Shown piece by piece: positions 11,812 to 22,302 of a stretch of 64,000 nt of DNA (the stretch's first letter is position 1; each line of letters begins with the position of its first letter). The stretch comes from Ahaetulla prasina (Eukaryota; Chordata; Lepidosauria; Squamata; Colubridae). Both the position numbers and the translations under genes were made by a program. Location: the NCBI RefSeq assembly GCF_028640845.1, contig NC_080542.1, positions 63,811,064 to 63,875,063 of the forward strand. Reading direction: 5' to 3'. The notes beneath the pieces were generated by a model. It was given only the letters and a program-made list of their open reading frames with translations, made no database searches and had not been told where the DNA came from.

Positions 11812-12055
11812 AAAGAGTCATGGTGGTGCAGTGGTTAGAATGCAATACTCCAGGCTACTTCTGTTGATCACTGGCTGCCAGCAGTTTGGCGGTTCGAGTC
11901 TCACTGGCTCAAAGTTGACTCAGCTTTCCATCCTTCCGAGGTTGGGTAAAATGAGAACCCAGATTGTTGGCGGCAATAGCTGACTTTGTAAACTGCTTAG
12001 AAAGGATTGTAAAGCACTGTGAAGTGGTATATAAATCTAATTGCTATTACAAACA
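11812..12055 (+). mobile_element. tRNA-derived SINE with L2-like tail
   Basis: The Pol III A-box-like TGGTGCAGTGG (11824-11834) and B-box-like GGTTCGAGTCT (11891-11901) mark a tRNA-type head. The 3' part (AAAGCACTGTGAAGTGGTAT and on) recurs in minus-strand copies at 19073, 33306 and 39934. It interrupts the CR1 ORF1 region: CR1-like sequence (ELGAEMVFSS-type) resumes just after it. Confidence 0.75.
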
Positions 12056-12535
12056 GCTAGGGAAGAAAATTAAAGAATTAGGAGCAGAAATGGTGTTTTC
12101 CTCTATACTTTCAACAAAAGCCAACAACCAATGAAGGAGCAAAGGATTTTAGAAATGAACTACTGACTTAAAAACCACCAGATGGATTTGTAACTGGCTG
12201 ACAAACTGTACTCAAAAGTAATCTTTAATGGTTCTACATCTTCATGGAGGGAGGTAAGCAGAGGGATACCACAAGGTTTCATCTTAGGCCCAGCACTTTT
12301 CATAAATAACTTGGATGAGGAAATAGAAAGGGAACTCATCAAATTTGCAGATGACACTGGCAGGAATAGCCAACACCCCACAAGACAAACTCAGAATCCA
12401 AAATGATCTTGACAGCCTTGAACAATGGGCCCTATTCAACAACATGGAATTGAATATAGGGAAAGGTTTTAAGAAAAAATTGGACAGCCACCTGTCTGAA
12501 ATGGTATATGGTCTTCCAGATTTATTATGATTAAT
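12056..12535 (+). mobile_element. CR1 LINE, internally deleted
   Basis: Continues the CR1 ORF1 end, then jumps to reverse-transcriptase sequence (WREVSRGIPQG, then LIKFADDT with an FADD-type catalytic motif at about 12340). It then jumps again to the extreme C-terminus (KKLDSHLSEMVYGLP). The joins show internal deletions. Frames are broken. Confidence 0.7.
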
Positions 12536-12579
12536 TGATTGAAGATTAAGCAGTGGATTTGTGAGGACCCCCCCGCCCC

Positions 12580-13085
12580 AAAATAATGGATCCAGGAAAC
12601 TACAGACTAATCAGCCTAAAATTCAATACTTGGAAAGATCCTGGAAAAATAATCAAGCAACAAATCTGCGAATATATTGAGATAAGCAAAATTATAAAAG
12701 CAGCCCACATGGGTTTGTCAAAAGCAGATCAGCCTAGACAAATTTTATTCCATTTTTTGACAAAGTGAATAAAATGGTGGACCAATGCAATGATGTGGAC
12801 ATAATTTACTTAGACTTCAGTAAGGAATTTGATGAAGCAGACAATAGTATACAAGGCAACATAGAAAAATGTGGGTTAGAGAGCATCACCATCAAATGGA
12901 TTCATAACTGGCTGACCAACCACACTCAATGTGTAGTCCTTAGTGGAACTACAGCAACATGGAGGGAATTATGTAGTGGGGTTACTCAAGTCTTTCAGTA
13001 CTCTTCAATATCTTCATAAATGATTTAGATGAGGAGATAGAAGGTGGACTCATCAAATTTTCAGATGACACCAAATTAGCAAAAA
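12580..13085 (+). mobile_element. CR1 LINE reverse-transcriptase fragment
   Basis: Encodes, over three broken frames, NYRLISL, then IIYLDFSKEFDEAD (RT motif A region), IHNWLTNHTQCVVL and SFQYSSISS. It overlaps in content the CR1 piece just upstream, so it is a second copy or a duplicated segment. It ends at the CCAAATTAGC stretch just before an A/C-rich tract and the hairpin element. Confidence 0.75.
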
Positions 13086-13119
13086 ACTCAACCCAAAATA
13101 AAACAAAAACCACCCCAAA

Positions 13120-13440
13120 ACAAAACCCAAGCTTGCAGCCACAGTTTGGAGCTCGTTAAAGAGGACTGCTCCTCCGCCCTAGCCATGCGTTTTTCAGTCC
13201 TGGATGCTCATCGGGCAGGCTTTTATTTTGTCAGCCCAAGGGTGGGGTGGGGGGGAAGGTATGTAGGAAATCACTCTGTCTCTACAGCATCAGTCATGTG
13301 ACTGAATGGGTGTGGCCAACTCAATGTCACTCACAGCAAGATGCCGCCACCTTGCAGTGGGTGACACTGAGTTGGCCATGCCCACTCAATCACATGACCC
13401 ACTAAGCCACACCCAGAGAACCGATAATAACAAAATTGGA
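13120..13440. mobile_element. probable short non-autonomous DNA element with long hairpin
   Basis: Contains a 42-bp near-perfect inverted repeat (13293-13334 and 13357-13398) around a 22-bp loop, which itself starts and ends with GCAAG/CTTGC. The right side (CCCAGAGAACCGATAATAACA) resembles the ends of squamate hAT-like short elements. No clear target duplication was found, so the outer limits are approximate. Confidence 0.45.
13293..13398. repeat. 42-bp inverted repeat (hairpin)
   Basis: The arms match at about 36 of 42 positions, and all differences I see are transitions. The loop is 22 bp. One arm motif (GTGGCCAACTC...GTCACTCA) recurs in the hAT-like element at 41490-41530, which links the two. 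Confidence 0.85.
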
Positions 13441-13609
13441 ATCCCAGTGGAATTAATGCATTGAACCAAAGACACTATAAATATCCCTCTGGAAAATGTA
13501 GCATAACATTCTAATTTATTTGGGAATGTATACTTAAGTTGGAAAAATCAAACTGGAACAGAAATCTGTTTCAACAATTCACAACACCCAAGACCTAGTA
13601 CCCATGCAG

Positions 13610-13612
13610 TAC

Positions 13613-13693
<81 letters not shown>
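13610..13693 (+). repeat. (AAT)n microsatellite
   Basis: About 27-28 perfect AAT units at the 3' tail side of an antisense L2-like LINE. The open frame through it (poly-Asn) is an artefact of the repeat. Confidence 0.95.
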
Positions 13694-13694
<1 letters not shown>

Positions 13695-14415
13695 TTTTAA
13701 TTTATAGACAGCCCTTCTCCCAAAGGACTCAGGGCGGTGAACAGCCAGTTAAAATACAGAAAACAAACCCATACAATATTAAGAACTACCCATAAAAAGC
13801 TTATTCAATTGGCCAAGCTAAAATACAATTACACCCTATAAAATCACTAAAATTTAAAAACCCCAATAAATCAATTTAAAAGTTTAAAAAATTAAGCCAG
13901 TCCAGCAAGACGAAACAAATAGGTTTTAAGTTCGCAGTGAAAGGTCCTAAGGTTGGGCAGTTGTCGGAGTCCAGGGGGAAGCTCGTTCCACAGGGTAGGA
14001 GCCCCCACAGAGAAGGCCCTCCCCCTGGGGGCCGCCAGTCAACATTGTTCGGCTGACGGCACCCTAAGGAGTCCCTCTCTGTGAGAACGCACCGGTCGCT
14101 GGGAGATTGAAGCCGGCAGAAGACGGTCCCGTAAATATCCCGGTCCTAAGCCATGGAGCGCTTTAAAGGTCGTCACCAATACCTTGAAGCGCACCCGGAA
14201 GACCACAGGTAGCCAGTGCAGTCTGCGCAGGATAGGTGTTATGTGGGAGCTCCGTGCTGCTCCCTCAATAACCCATGCAGCCGCATTCTGGACTAACTGG
14301 AGTCTCCGAGTGCTCTTCAAGGGGAGCCCCATGTAGAGAGCATTGCAATAATCCAAGTGAGAAGTAATGACAGCATGAGTGACCATGCATAGGGCATCCC
14401 GGAACAGGATGTTAT
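13694..14415 (-). mobile_element. family B (L2-like) LINE, antisense
   Basis: The minus strand encodes the RT C-terminus with LDYCNALYMGLPLKSTRRLQ, FKALHGLGPGYLRD and RPVRSHREGLLRVPS. The best single frame is 14039-14437, which ends early at AEQC. The 3' end lies at the (AAT)n array. It is 5'-truncated near 14415. Confidence 0.8.
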
Positions 14416-14674
14416 AAAACAGAATATTTGAAACCATTTTTTCCTGGTATAATGGTCTTGAAAGATGAACTGTGTGCTTATTAAGTTATTCTCCCTCTTA
14501 TTCTTTATTCAACATCAGGTTCAGAAATGAAACCCTCAGCTCTTATAGTTCTTAGATGAAAAATTTCATCTAGTTCTTAAGATAAAAAAATTCTTAGATG
14601 AAACTGTTTAAATTGTCTAAATGTTTAAATGTGAATATTTAAATTGCTCACATAGTTATTAGAGAAACCTATGC

Positions 14675-15508
14675 TGATAGAGAAACCCTCCTATACTACC
14701 ACCACTTACAATACTAGATAACATAGTATCAGCAGTAGAGACCTTCAAATTTCTAGGTTCTATCATATCTCAAAACCTAAAATGGACACCTAACATCAAA
14801 AATGTCATCAGACAAGCACAACAGAGAATATTCTTTCTGCACCAACTCAGGAAGCTCAAATTGTCCAAGGACAGACTATTGAGTCTATCATCTGCACCTC
14901 TATAACTATCTGATTTGGTTCTGCAACCCAACAAGACAGACACAGACTTCAAGGGATAATTAGAACTGCAGAAAAAACTATTGCTACCAACCTGCCTTCC
15001 ATTGAGGACCTGTATACTGCAAAAGAGGGCTGTGATGATATTTACAGACCCATTGCATCCTTGACATAAATTGTTTCAACTCCTACCTTCAAAACAACAC
15101 TATAGAGCACCGCACACCAAGACAACTAGATACAAGAACAGTTCTTTCCCAAACACCATCACTCTGCTAAACAAATAATTCCCTCAACACTGTCAAACTA
15201 TTCACATTAGGCTGCATTACTATTGCTACTGGTCTTCTCAATATTCCTGTCGCCCATCTCCTCCCACCTATGCCTGCATAACTGTTGCTTGTATCCTTGC
15301 AAGAACAGTTTTGTTGCTTGTATCCTTGCAATTTATATTGATATTGACTGTTTCCTAGCATGATTTGATTGTTTATTGTACTGTATGACTGTCACTGGGT
15401 GTTGTTCCCTGTAATTCTTGATGAGTGTATCTTGTCTTTTTATGTACACTGAGAGCACATGCACCAAAGACAAATTCCTTGTGTGTCCAATCACACTTGG
15501 CCAATAAA
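14675..15508 (+). mobile_element. family A LINE, 5'-truncated
   Basis: Second family A copy, longer at its 5' side than the one at 1563. It includes the stretch before the SITVWFGSA region (VSAVETFKFLGSI-type, then FFLHQLRKLKLS). Several indels and stops, and a small internal deletion near 14870, disable it. The 3' UTR contains a short repeat of TTGTTGCTTGTATCCTTGCA (about 15280-15330). Confidence 0.75.
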
Positions 15509-15604
15509 GAATTCAATTCAATTCAATTCAATTCAATTCTATTCTATTCTATTCTATTCTATTCTATTCTATTCTATTCTATTCTATTCTATTCTATTCT
15601 ATTT
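15509..15604 (+). repeat. (AATTC)n then (ATTCT)n microsatellite, LINE tail
   Basis: About five AATTC units switch to about 14 ATTCT units. The whole array follows the family A 3' end (TTGGCCAATAAAG). The two-phase structure shows that the tail changed its repeat unit after or during formation. Confidence 0.9.
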
Positions 15605-17757
15605 GAAATCATTGATAGTCAAGGACTCTAAGCTAGTTCTACTTTGCAGTACACAATGCTGTTAATAAATGATCCAGAATTCCTGCCATTCCATGTCCCA
15701 GTTTCCTTAAATGTTCCCATTGTGTTGGGTATTGATTGGCTGCAATCCAGATATTAATTGGGAGCAATGAACAATTTCTTTTCCATCTTAAGTATATCAA
15801 CAGCCACTTGCTCACTTCCATCCTTCTCTTTGCCCAAAAGAGATCTCCCTTTCCTTTCTTGAAAAGTATAAAAATAACCACATTAAAGCATTGTTATTGC
15901 ATTGGAGAAATGTGTATTTGATCAATTGGTTTATGATATTAATATATTTGTACTGAAGAAATTGATCCTGTAAAAATAGTCTATTTTGTTTAGAAATGTG
16001 AAGGATATCACCCATGTCCTGGGCTTTGCAAGAAACTCCATCCCTGATTTTCAACAGAATGCAGAATTATTTTCTCATGTCTTAAACATGTTATGTTCTT
16101 TTTCTTTACTCAAGGAAAAACAGGATCCCAGAAATTAAAAATCCTTTTCTTCTCCTAGCCACTAATCAAACATCCAGACTTCTTCCATCCCTTTGTAGTG
16201 GAAACAAATGCCCTCAGATGCAGTATTAGATATTCTCCTTCAAGCATTGAAAGAATGAGATAATGATCTGCTGTATGCACTCTATTCAAGTTTGTTTTTC
16301 TCAAATTTTTCAGTAAGGACTTGCTTGCAATAAAGACAACATTCCCAGAAGCCTTCCCAGAAAGGAATAATCCATAGGGCTCAGATTCCTACAGATCACA
16401 AGAATCTGGAAATTTTTCAAAACACATAATCTTCAAAATACTTAATCAGATTAGATGGCACAATGTTTCTCCAATTTTAATTTTTATTTCACCTATATGC
16501 CTGGCTTGTAATATTTTGATATGCAATACTATATGTAAACTTGAATATGCTTCTCTATGTTCATTTTTGGTTTTTTTTTGTTTAAAATTTTGTTTTACTG
16601 TACTAAATTATTAACAAAATAGAATGCACAAATAGAAGAAGATATAGCCTGACATATTCCAATCTTTTATATTACCAAGATGATTATCATGGATAACAGA
16701 AAAGATAAAATTTCCAAATACTAGAATATTAATCATAGGAGATGGCTTAGCTAATGCTGTTCATAGGTACTTATGGTAAAAGGATAGAAGAAAAAAACTT
16801 GAAAGAATGTATTAAAACACAAAATTTGATTAAAATATGGAATATTTTAGAAACAAGAATAAAACCAGTGATTTCACCATTAGCTTCATCATTACCCTTC
16901 TGGCTTTTGCCCAACTGTCTGTCTAAAGTGGGAGGCAGAGACTCTCTAAAACATATAGATATAGAGAGAGATATTCAAGCAGGTCTGTGTCTAACAGAGT
17001 CGGAAACATGGAGTCTTCTAGCTAGCTCCTCATATTAAATTAACTGGATTATCCACGTGTCTTACATATTTACTAAAACTGTCATTACAGTGGCCACACA
17101 TATTTTTACTCAGATCATCCAACAAAATCTTTTCCATTTTGGAGCGCTAAACATTTAAAACAATTGTCTAAAATACTGAATCTACTAACAGTCCTGGAAT
17201 TCTAAAGGCTGAAAGATTCCATGCTGGCAGAAATTCTGGAGACATATTAATATTTCTTGAATAAATAAAACATAAATTTAGTTAATTTATAAAGTTTATG
17301 TATTTAAGATCAATATAATAATATAATTTTGCTAGTGATTCATGGAATCCATGAAAAAAGAAAAGAAAAAAGAAAAACAAAACAATAGAATATTTGTTTG
17401 AATGCTTAGTAATATTCAAAACTCTGAGCTTGGATATTTTTCTTTTTATAGTAAACTCTCCCAAATTTTCCATCATCCCCTAATTTGGTTATTCCTGCTT
17501 CAGTCCAATTTAGCTTTTAAATCAAGTTCTAAATTGTAAAAAGGTAATACCAAAGAAGTAATATTTAAAAAATAAGTATCAAAGAAGCAAAGTATATTTT
17601 AAACTGTTGAATTAACTATTCTATATCCTGTTTTCTTAGTTGAGATTTTAAATGAACACTGTGAACTAAGACAACAATGTTTAAAATGTTCAGAATAGAA
17701 TAATACATATATTTATATTAATTATTCAGGAGCAAAATGCATATGAAAGTGAAAGGA
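15605..17757. other. unique AT-rich DNA, no gene recognised
   Basis: No known motif in any ORF (for example 16754-17038 +). No repeat family is recognised. Confidence 0.5.
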
Positions 17758-17808
17758 ATTCAGGGAAGGGAGGGGAGGGGAAGGGAAGGGAAGGGAAGGG
17801 AAAGGAAG
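17758..17808 (+). repeat. (GGGAA)n purine microsatellite
   Basis: About nine imperfect units (GGGAA, GGGGA). A short simple repeat with no associated gene. Confidence 0.85.
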
Positions 17809-18574
17809 AAAACTTGGTCTCACAACTTATTCTCAACATATCAATATCGCAAGAAGGGCAAGATCAGAACATCAAGCAAACAAACAAAATCCAATGTAGA
17901 CTGTTTCACCAATTCTGTTTAAAGTATGAACATGTAAATGAATACAAATAGTCTACTTTACACTAATACTGTATATCTAGTTATTCTTGAATTCTGATCC
18001 CAGTCCCCAAACTGCAGAAATAAAAGCCAGTATTAGTAACAGCAGATTTTGCTGGGGAAAAAAGCGGTTAGCGTCTTGAATATTATTATCACTTCAGAAA
18101 AAAAGGAAAAAGCTAATTGTGCCTGACTTAAGAGTGCTTAGTTAGAATGATAAGCATATCAATTAAAATATCGAAATTCTATCTTGTGCTTATCTATTTA
18201 TTGACCAATTGCATAAGAGACTCCTAAAACACAAAGATGATGGAGTAGAAATATGTATCTTTATCATTCAAATAACTCTAAATATTGTAAATATTTTAAC
18301 AATTATTCTCTTCTAATTTCATCCATATTCACATATAATACTACAATAAAAATTCAGTAACTTTACCTTATAAAAGCTGCTAGTCATTCCCAATATTATT
18401 TTCTCACACTATATTTATGAGCTCATTTAACTGTAATGAAGATTGGAAATACAGAATCAGAGTTATCATTCTAGGAATAAGATTGGTCTTGACTTTGATA
18501 CTTTTCCAGAAGGACCTGAAGATGTGATTCTGTCAGTGAGCCTGGGAGGCCCAGGTTGATAAAGAACTGCCAAG
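17809..18574. other. AT-rich DNA, nothing recognised
   Basis: No supported feature. Confidence 0.5.
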
Positions 18575-18842
18575 TAGCTGATTTTTTTTTTATTTGCATT
18601 TATATCCCACCCTTCTCCAAAGACTCAGGGCAGCTTACACTATGTTAGCAATATTCTTCATCCTATTTGTATATTTATACACAAAGTCAACTTATTGCCC
18701 CCAACAATCTGGGTCCTCATTTTACCTACCTTATAAAGGATGGAAGGCTGAGTCAACCTTGGGCCTGGTGGGACTAGAACCTGCAATAATTGCAGGCAGC
18801 TGTGTTAATAACAGACTGTCTTACCAGTCTGAGCAACAGAGG
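18575..18842 (-). mobile_element. tRNA-type SINE with L2-like 3' end, antisense
   Basis: Reads as the reverse complement of a SINE. The 3' end lies at the left (TTTATTTGCATTTATATCCC, with a T-run) and the body carries the recurring AACAATCTGGGTCCTCATTTT and GGATGGAAGGCTGAGTCAAC segments. The head region is diverged. Confidence 0.6.
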
Positions 18843-18964
18843 ATTAGACTTTTTTGTTGCTGTTGCTGCAGTGGATTGTAGTGGTGTCGGTGTTAGGGGT
18901 TACTATGGATAATGTAAGCTCCCTGGAGTGACCATGAGTCAGCTGAGTGGTATATAATTTGTTC

Positions 18965-19011
18965 AACAAACAAACAAACAAACAAACAAACAAACAAACA
19001 AACAAACAAAG
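18965..19011 (+). repeat. (CAAA)n microsatellite
   Basis: About 11-12 perfect CAAA units. The minus-strand Phe/Val/Cys/Leu-type ORF across it is a repeat artefact. Confidence 0.9.
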
Positions 19012-19072
19012 CTAGATTCATAAGAGGATAGTCTTCATATAAGGATATATTAACAGTACTTATAACCAATGG

Positions 19073-19312
19073 CAATAGCACTGGCAACAGCACTTAGATT
19101 TATATACTGCTTCACAGTGCTTTACAGCCCTTTCTAAGCAGTATAGAGTCAACATATTGCCTTCAACAATCTGGGTCCTCATTTTACTCACTTCAGAAAG
19201 GTGAGTCAACCTAGAGCCTAGTGCAATTCGAACTGCCAAATTGCAGCCGGCCGGCAGCCAGCAGGAATAGCCTGCAGTACTGCATTCTAACCACTGTGCT
19301 ACCGGGGCTCTA
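19073..19312 (-). mobile_element. tRNA-derived SINE with L2-like tail, antisense
   Basis: Antisense copy of the SINE at 11812. It has AGCACTTAG...TATATACTGCTTCACAGTG at its left (3') end, AACAATCTGGGTCCTCATTTT in the middle, and the tRNA-like head (CATTCTAACCACTGTGCTACC) at the right. Confidence 0.8.
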
Positions 19313-20973
19313 ATAAATGATTATTGAATCAAAGTACAGTTTACCATAGAGAATAAAATAGTAGGAAAGGGCCATTTAGATCTGAATCCAGTCCACTGCT
19401 CATCATAGAGCTTCAAGATTGCCTCACAGATTACTGTCAAGCCTTTGTTTTTGCATGAATTGACACATCTTTGGGTAATTTTTCCATTGCTAAACTGTTT
19501 TGTTAGAAAATGCTTTCTTACATTCACTCAAATCTACCTTCTTGACATTTAAAGATGTTATTTCAGTGGTCTGTGGAAATATGTGGACAGACGGAAGGAA
19601 TGGATAAAAAGAAAATGATGAAATATAAACTGACATCTATAATAAGATTAGGAAGATCCATGGAGTTTAGAAAAAAGCTTTAAAAAGGCCTATAATAGTC
19701 TAAACCTTCTATTTTTTGCCAATTTTTTATTGAATGTAATTTCCATATTTTAAAAGGTGGCCATAAAAATTATATATATCAATTTTAAATACAAAATAAG
19801 AACAAATTATTTACAAAGAGCAATCAAATGATATGGAACGACTGGAATGATTTATTGGAGGGTGAATTATCAAACATGATTTTTGGTAATCTTTTCCTTT
19901 TGAAAATAATGCCCCCCACTTGTTTTTAAGTGAGTTGTGACAGCAAAGGAATATAACTGATTTCAGTGTTTATTTATTTTCCATTTCATGATTTCATTTA
20001 CTTTCATTGTTACTGTATGTTATTAGTTCATTTTATTATTGTTGCATGATTGCCACTACATTGCCAGTCATTCACTTATTTACCCACTATGGCCCAGACA
20101 TCATGCTATTGTGTTTAACATTTTTAGTAACTTTCAACTTAAATTTTATACTTTATTTGGTGTTGTTTTGCTACTAAGTAGCAATTATTTTTAATGATCA
20201 TTTTTTTCCAAAGTAAAGCAAACACATGTTATAATTAGTTTCTTCTTACTTGCTTATTAGATTCATAATACTTTATTAGCTGATTGCATACACATATAAA
20301 TTAGACCTAATTGGACAGGCTCATCAATTAGTAATTCCCCAATTACATAAAGAAATACATTAATAAAATATGATTTATGGGTAAAAAAATCAAATGAAAG
20401 TTTATGATGGAATTCAGGAAGTCCTTATTTGCATACCCTAATTAGTACTTTATTAATCTTAAATGTATATGGAAATTAACATTATTTTAATCTTCTAAAA
20501 TTCAGCTTCTTATTCTTCTATTAACTTCTTCTACCCTGAATATTAGCAAGTGTTTAATAGTATGAAATAACATATTTGGAATGTACCTATATTGTAGGTT
20601 ATATCAGTCTGTCTCTAATTACTTTAACTTGCAAATTAAAAAGGAATGACGAGTATCTCTCTCATACTCTGCCACGGAATTTTTCTGAGGATATCAAGTT
20701 GGCTATAATACTCCCTATAAAATTATATAAACATCTCTGTTATGCTAATGATATAGGGAACCTCTATTTGAACTGTGGGTGAGCAGGCTGCAAATGATGA
20801 AAAAATAAATTACTGAAGAAAAAAATATAGAAGCAAAGAGAATTGTAAAGAAGAATAAAAGCTAAATAAGAAAATATGTTGAAAGGGGAAAAGTTGAACA
20901 ATTTTTTTATTTGTTCAAATCAACTACACAGCCAACCAGAGATAGCATTGTCCCTCAACCACCCATGCAATCC
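19313..20973. other. unique AT-rich DNA, no gene recognised
   Basis: No supported gene or repeat. It lies between the SINE and the LTR retrotransposon target duplication. Confidence 0.5.
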
Positions 20974-20978
20974 CCTCC

Positions 20979-21166
20979 TGTTAAGTTCGGGCAATGACGA
21001 GGCAGGAGACGATACAAGTGACAACAGCTCTGTAGTTTATTGTGATCCCAGCAAAAAGCAACAGGCAAAAACCCCTCTTTAAATAGTATTTTGGCTGAGG
21101 CATCAGCCAACCAGCAACGTGCATTTTCCCGCCCAAATTTCCCTCCTAAAATTCAAATACATTACA
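20979..21166 (-). repeat. 3' LTR of the Ty3/gypsy element
   Basis: 188 bp, with 186 of 188 positions identical to the 5' LTR (differences at 20988 and 21119). TATA-like sequence at 21085-21078 and AATAAA at 21041-21036, read on the minus strand. Confidence 0.95.
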
Positions 21167-21181
21167 CTCCTCCCCTCCCAG
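21167..21181 (-). promoter_or_regulatory. polypurine tract for plus-strand priming
   Basis: The minus-strand sequence CTGGGAGGGGAGGAG ends directly at the first base of the 3' LTR. Purine-rich and perfectly placed, as expected for a PPT. Confidence 0.85.
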
Positions 21182-21228
21182 AACACATTGTACCATATTT
21201 ACATAGTTTTTTGCATAACATTTGCATG

Positions 21229-21543
21229 TTATTTTTGCACGTAGTCACGCAGGTAGACAGGGCGTCTCCTAACTCTTTCTGACCTGTGCAATTCATTCCC
21301 TGGGAGTGAGTCGAGCTGGTCGGAGGGACTGTTTGATCCTCCCAGCTCCTCCTCTGGGCCATCCGGCCCTGGATTATTGGCAGAGTCGTCTCTGCTGTCC
21401 TCTGGAGGAGCCAGTTGGTGTCGCTGGACTTCTTCAGACTCAGCTAAGTCCTCCAATCGCCTCAGGGTTGAGTTAGCTGTTGGTTCAAATATTGGGTAGT
21501 CAGGGTCTGGCTGTTTGGTTTCTGGATTGTTTTGTATTCTTTT
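21229..21543 (-). pseudogene. C-terminal tail of pol beyond an in-frame TGA
   Basis: Same frame as the integrase, continuing past the TGA. The tail is acidic (LAESEEVQRHQ, DDSANNPGPDGPEEE) and ends in HRSERVRRRPVYLRDYVQK, the basic Arg-rich ending found on many vertebrate Ty3/gypsy polyproteins. This indicates that the stop at 21544 is premature and that the original polyprotein ended near 21229. Confidence 0.7.
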
Positions 21544-22302
21544 TCATAATTGATCTATGTGGCGTCTCCACACTCGGCCATCCCCCATGTCCACTATGTA
21601 TGACTTTGGGCCCGTCACTCCTACAATTGTTCCCTTTAGCCACGCTGGGGAACTATAGTTATGTGCCCATATCGGGTCACCTGTTGTCATTGTTCTGTTT
21701 TTTTCCTTTGTGCCTTGGTGCCCATCAGGGGAGTATGTTGGGTTTAACCGATCTAGGGGGCACCGGAGTCTTCTACCCATCAATAACTCTGATGGGCTGC
21801 GGCCGGTGGTCACACAGGGAGTTCTATGTTGGACTGCCAGGAAGGTATCAATTATGGATTGCCAATCTCCTGGGCTAATTCTAGATAGCGCTTCCTTGGC
21901 ACTGCATACGAAACGTTCTGCAAGTCCGTTCGTCACCGGGTGGAAAGGTGCCAAGAGGACATGTCGGATGCCCTCTTCTGCCAAGTACCCCTCAAACTGG
22001 GTGGCCGTAAATTGTGGGCCATTCTCGGATACTAGAGTGTCGGGCAACCCGTGTGTCACAAATAGATGTCTTAATACTGTGATTACAGCTTCCGCTGTTG
22101 TGGTTTTCATAAGTAAAATTTCTAACCACTTCGAGTAGGCATCTACCACAATTAAGAAGGTCTGCCCATGGAACGGCCTGGCAAAATCTATATGGATCCT
22201 GGACCAAGGACCCTGGGGTTTCTCCCAATCCCTGATGGGGGTAGTGGCCTTGATTCTTGGCATGCTTGGCATTTCCCTACCCGGTCGCTAATGTCTTTAT
22301 CC
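21544..22302 (-). pseudogene. pol: pol: integrase (frame-shifted continuation)
   Basis: After the frameshift the zinc-binding domain finishes as MDKDIS...CQACQE. The integrase core follows, numbered from the Met at 22272: D29 (HIDFA), then E83 in SENGPQF, where the family has Asp, then E119 (GLAERF). The spacing between 83 and 119 is 35 residues, as in the DD35E core. The C-terminal domain includes PTYSPDGHQG and SYIVDMGDGRVWRRHID, typical of the Ty3/gypsy integrase end. An in-frame TGA at 21546-21544 stops it. Confidence 0.9.

Noticed and set aside
11812..11905. functional tRNA gene (A and B boxes present)
   Set aside because: The boxes belong to a SINE head; no cloverleaf acceptor pairing is seen and the same sequence recurs in SINE copies.
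13604..13795. poly-Asn ORF
   Set aside because: Translation of the (AAT)n array.
21480..21878. 132-codon plus-strand ORF and 21710-22138
   Set aside because: Antisense shadows of the Ty3/gypsy integrase frame.
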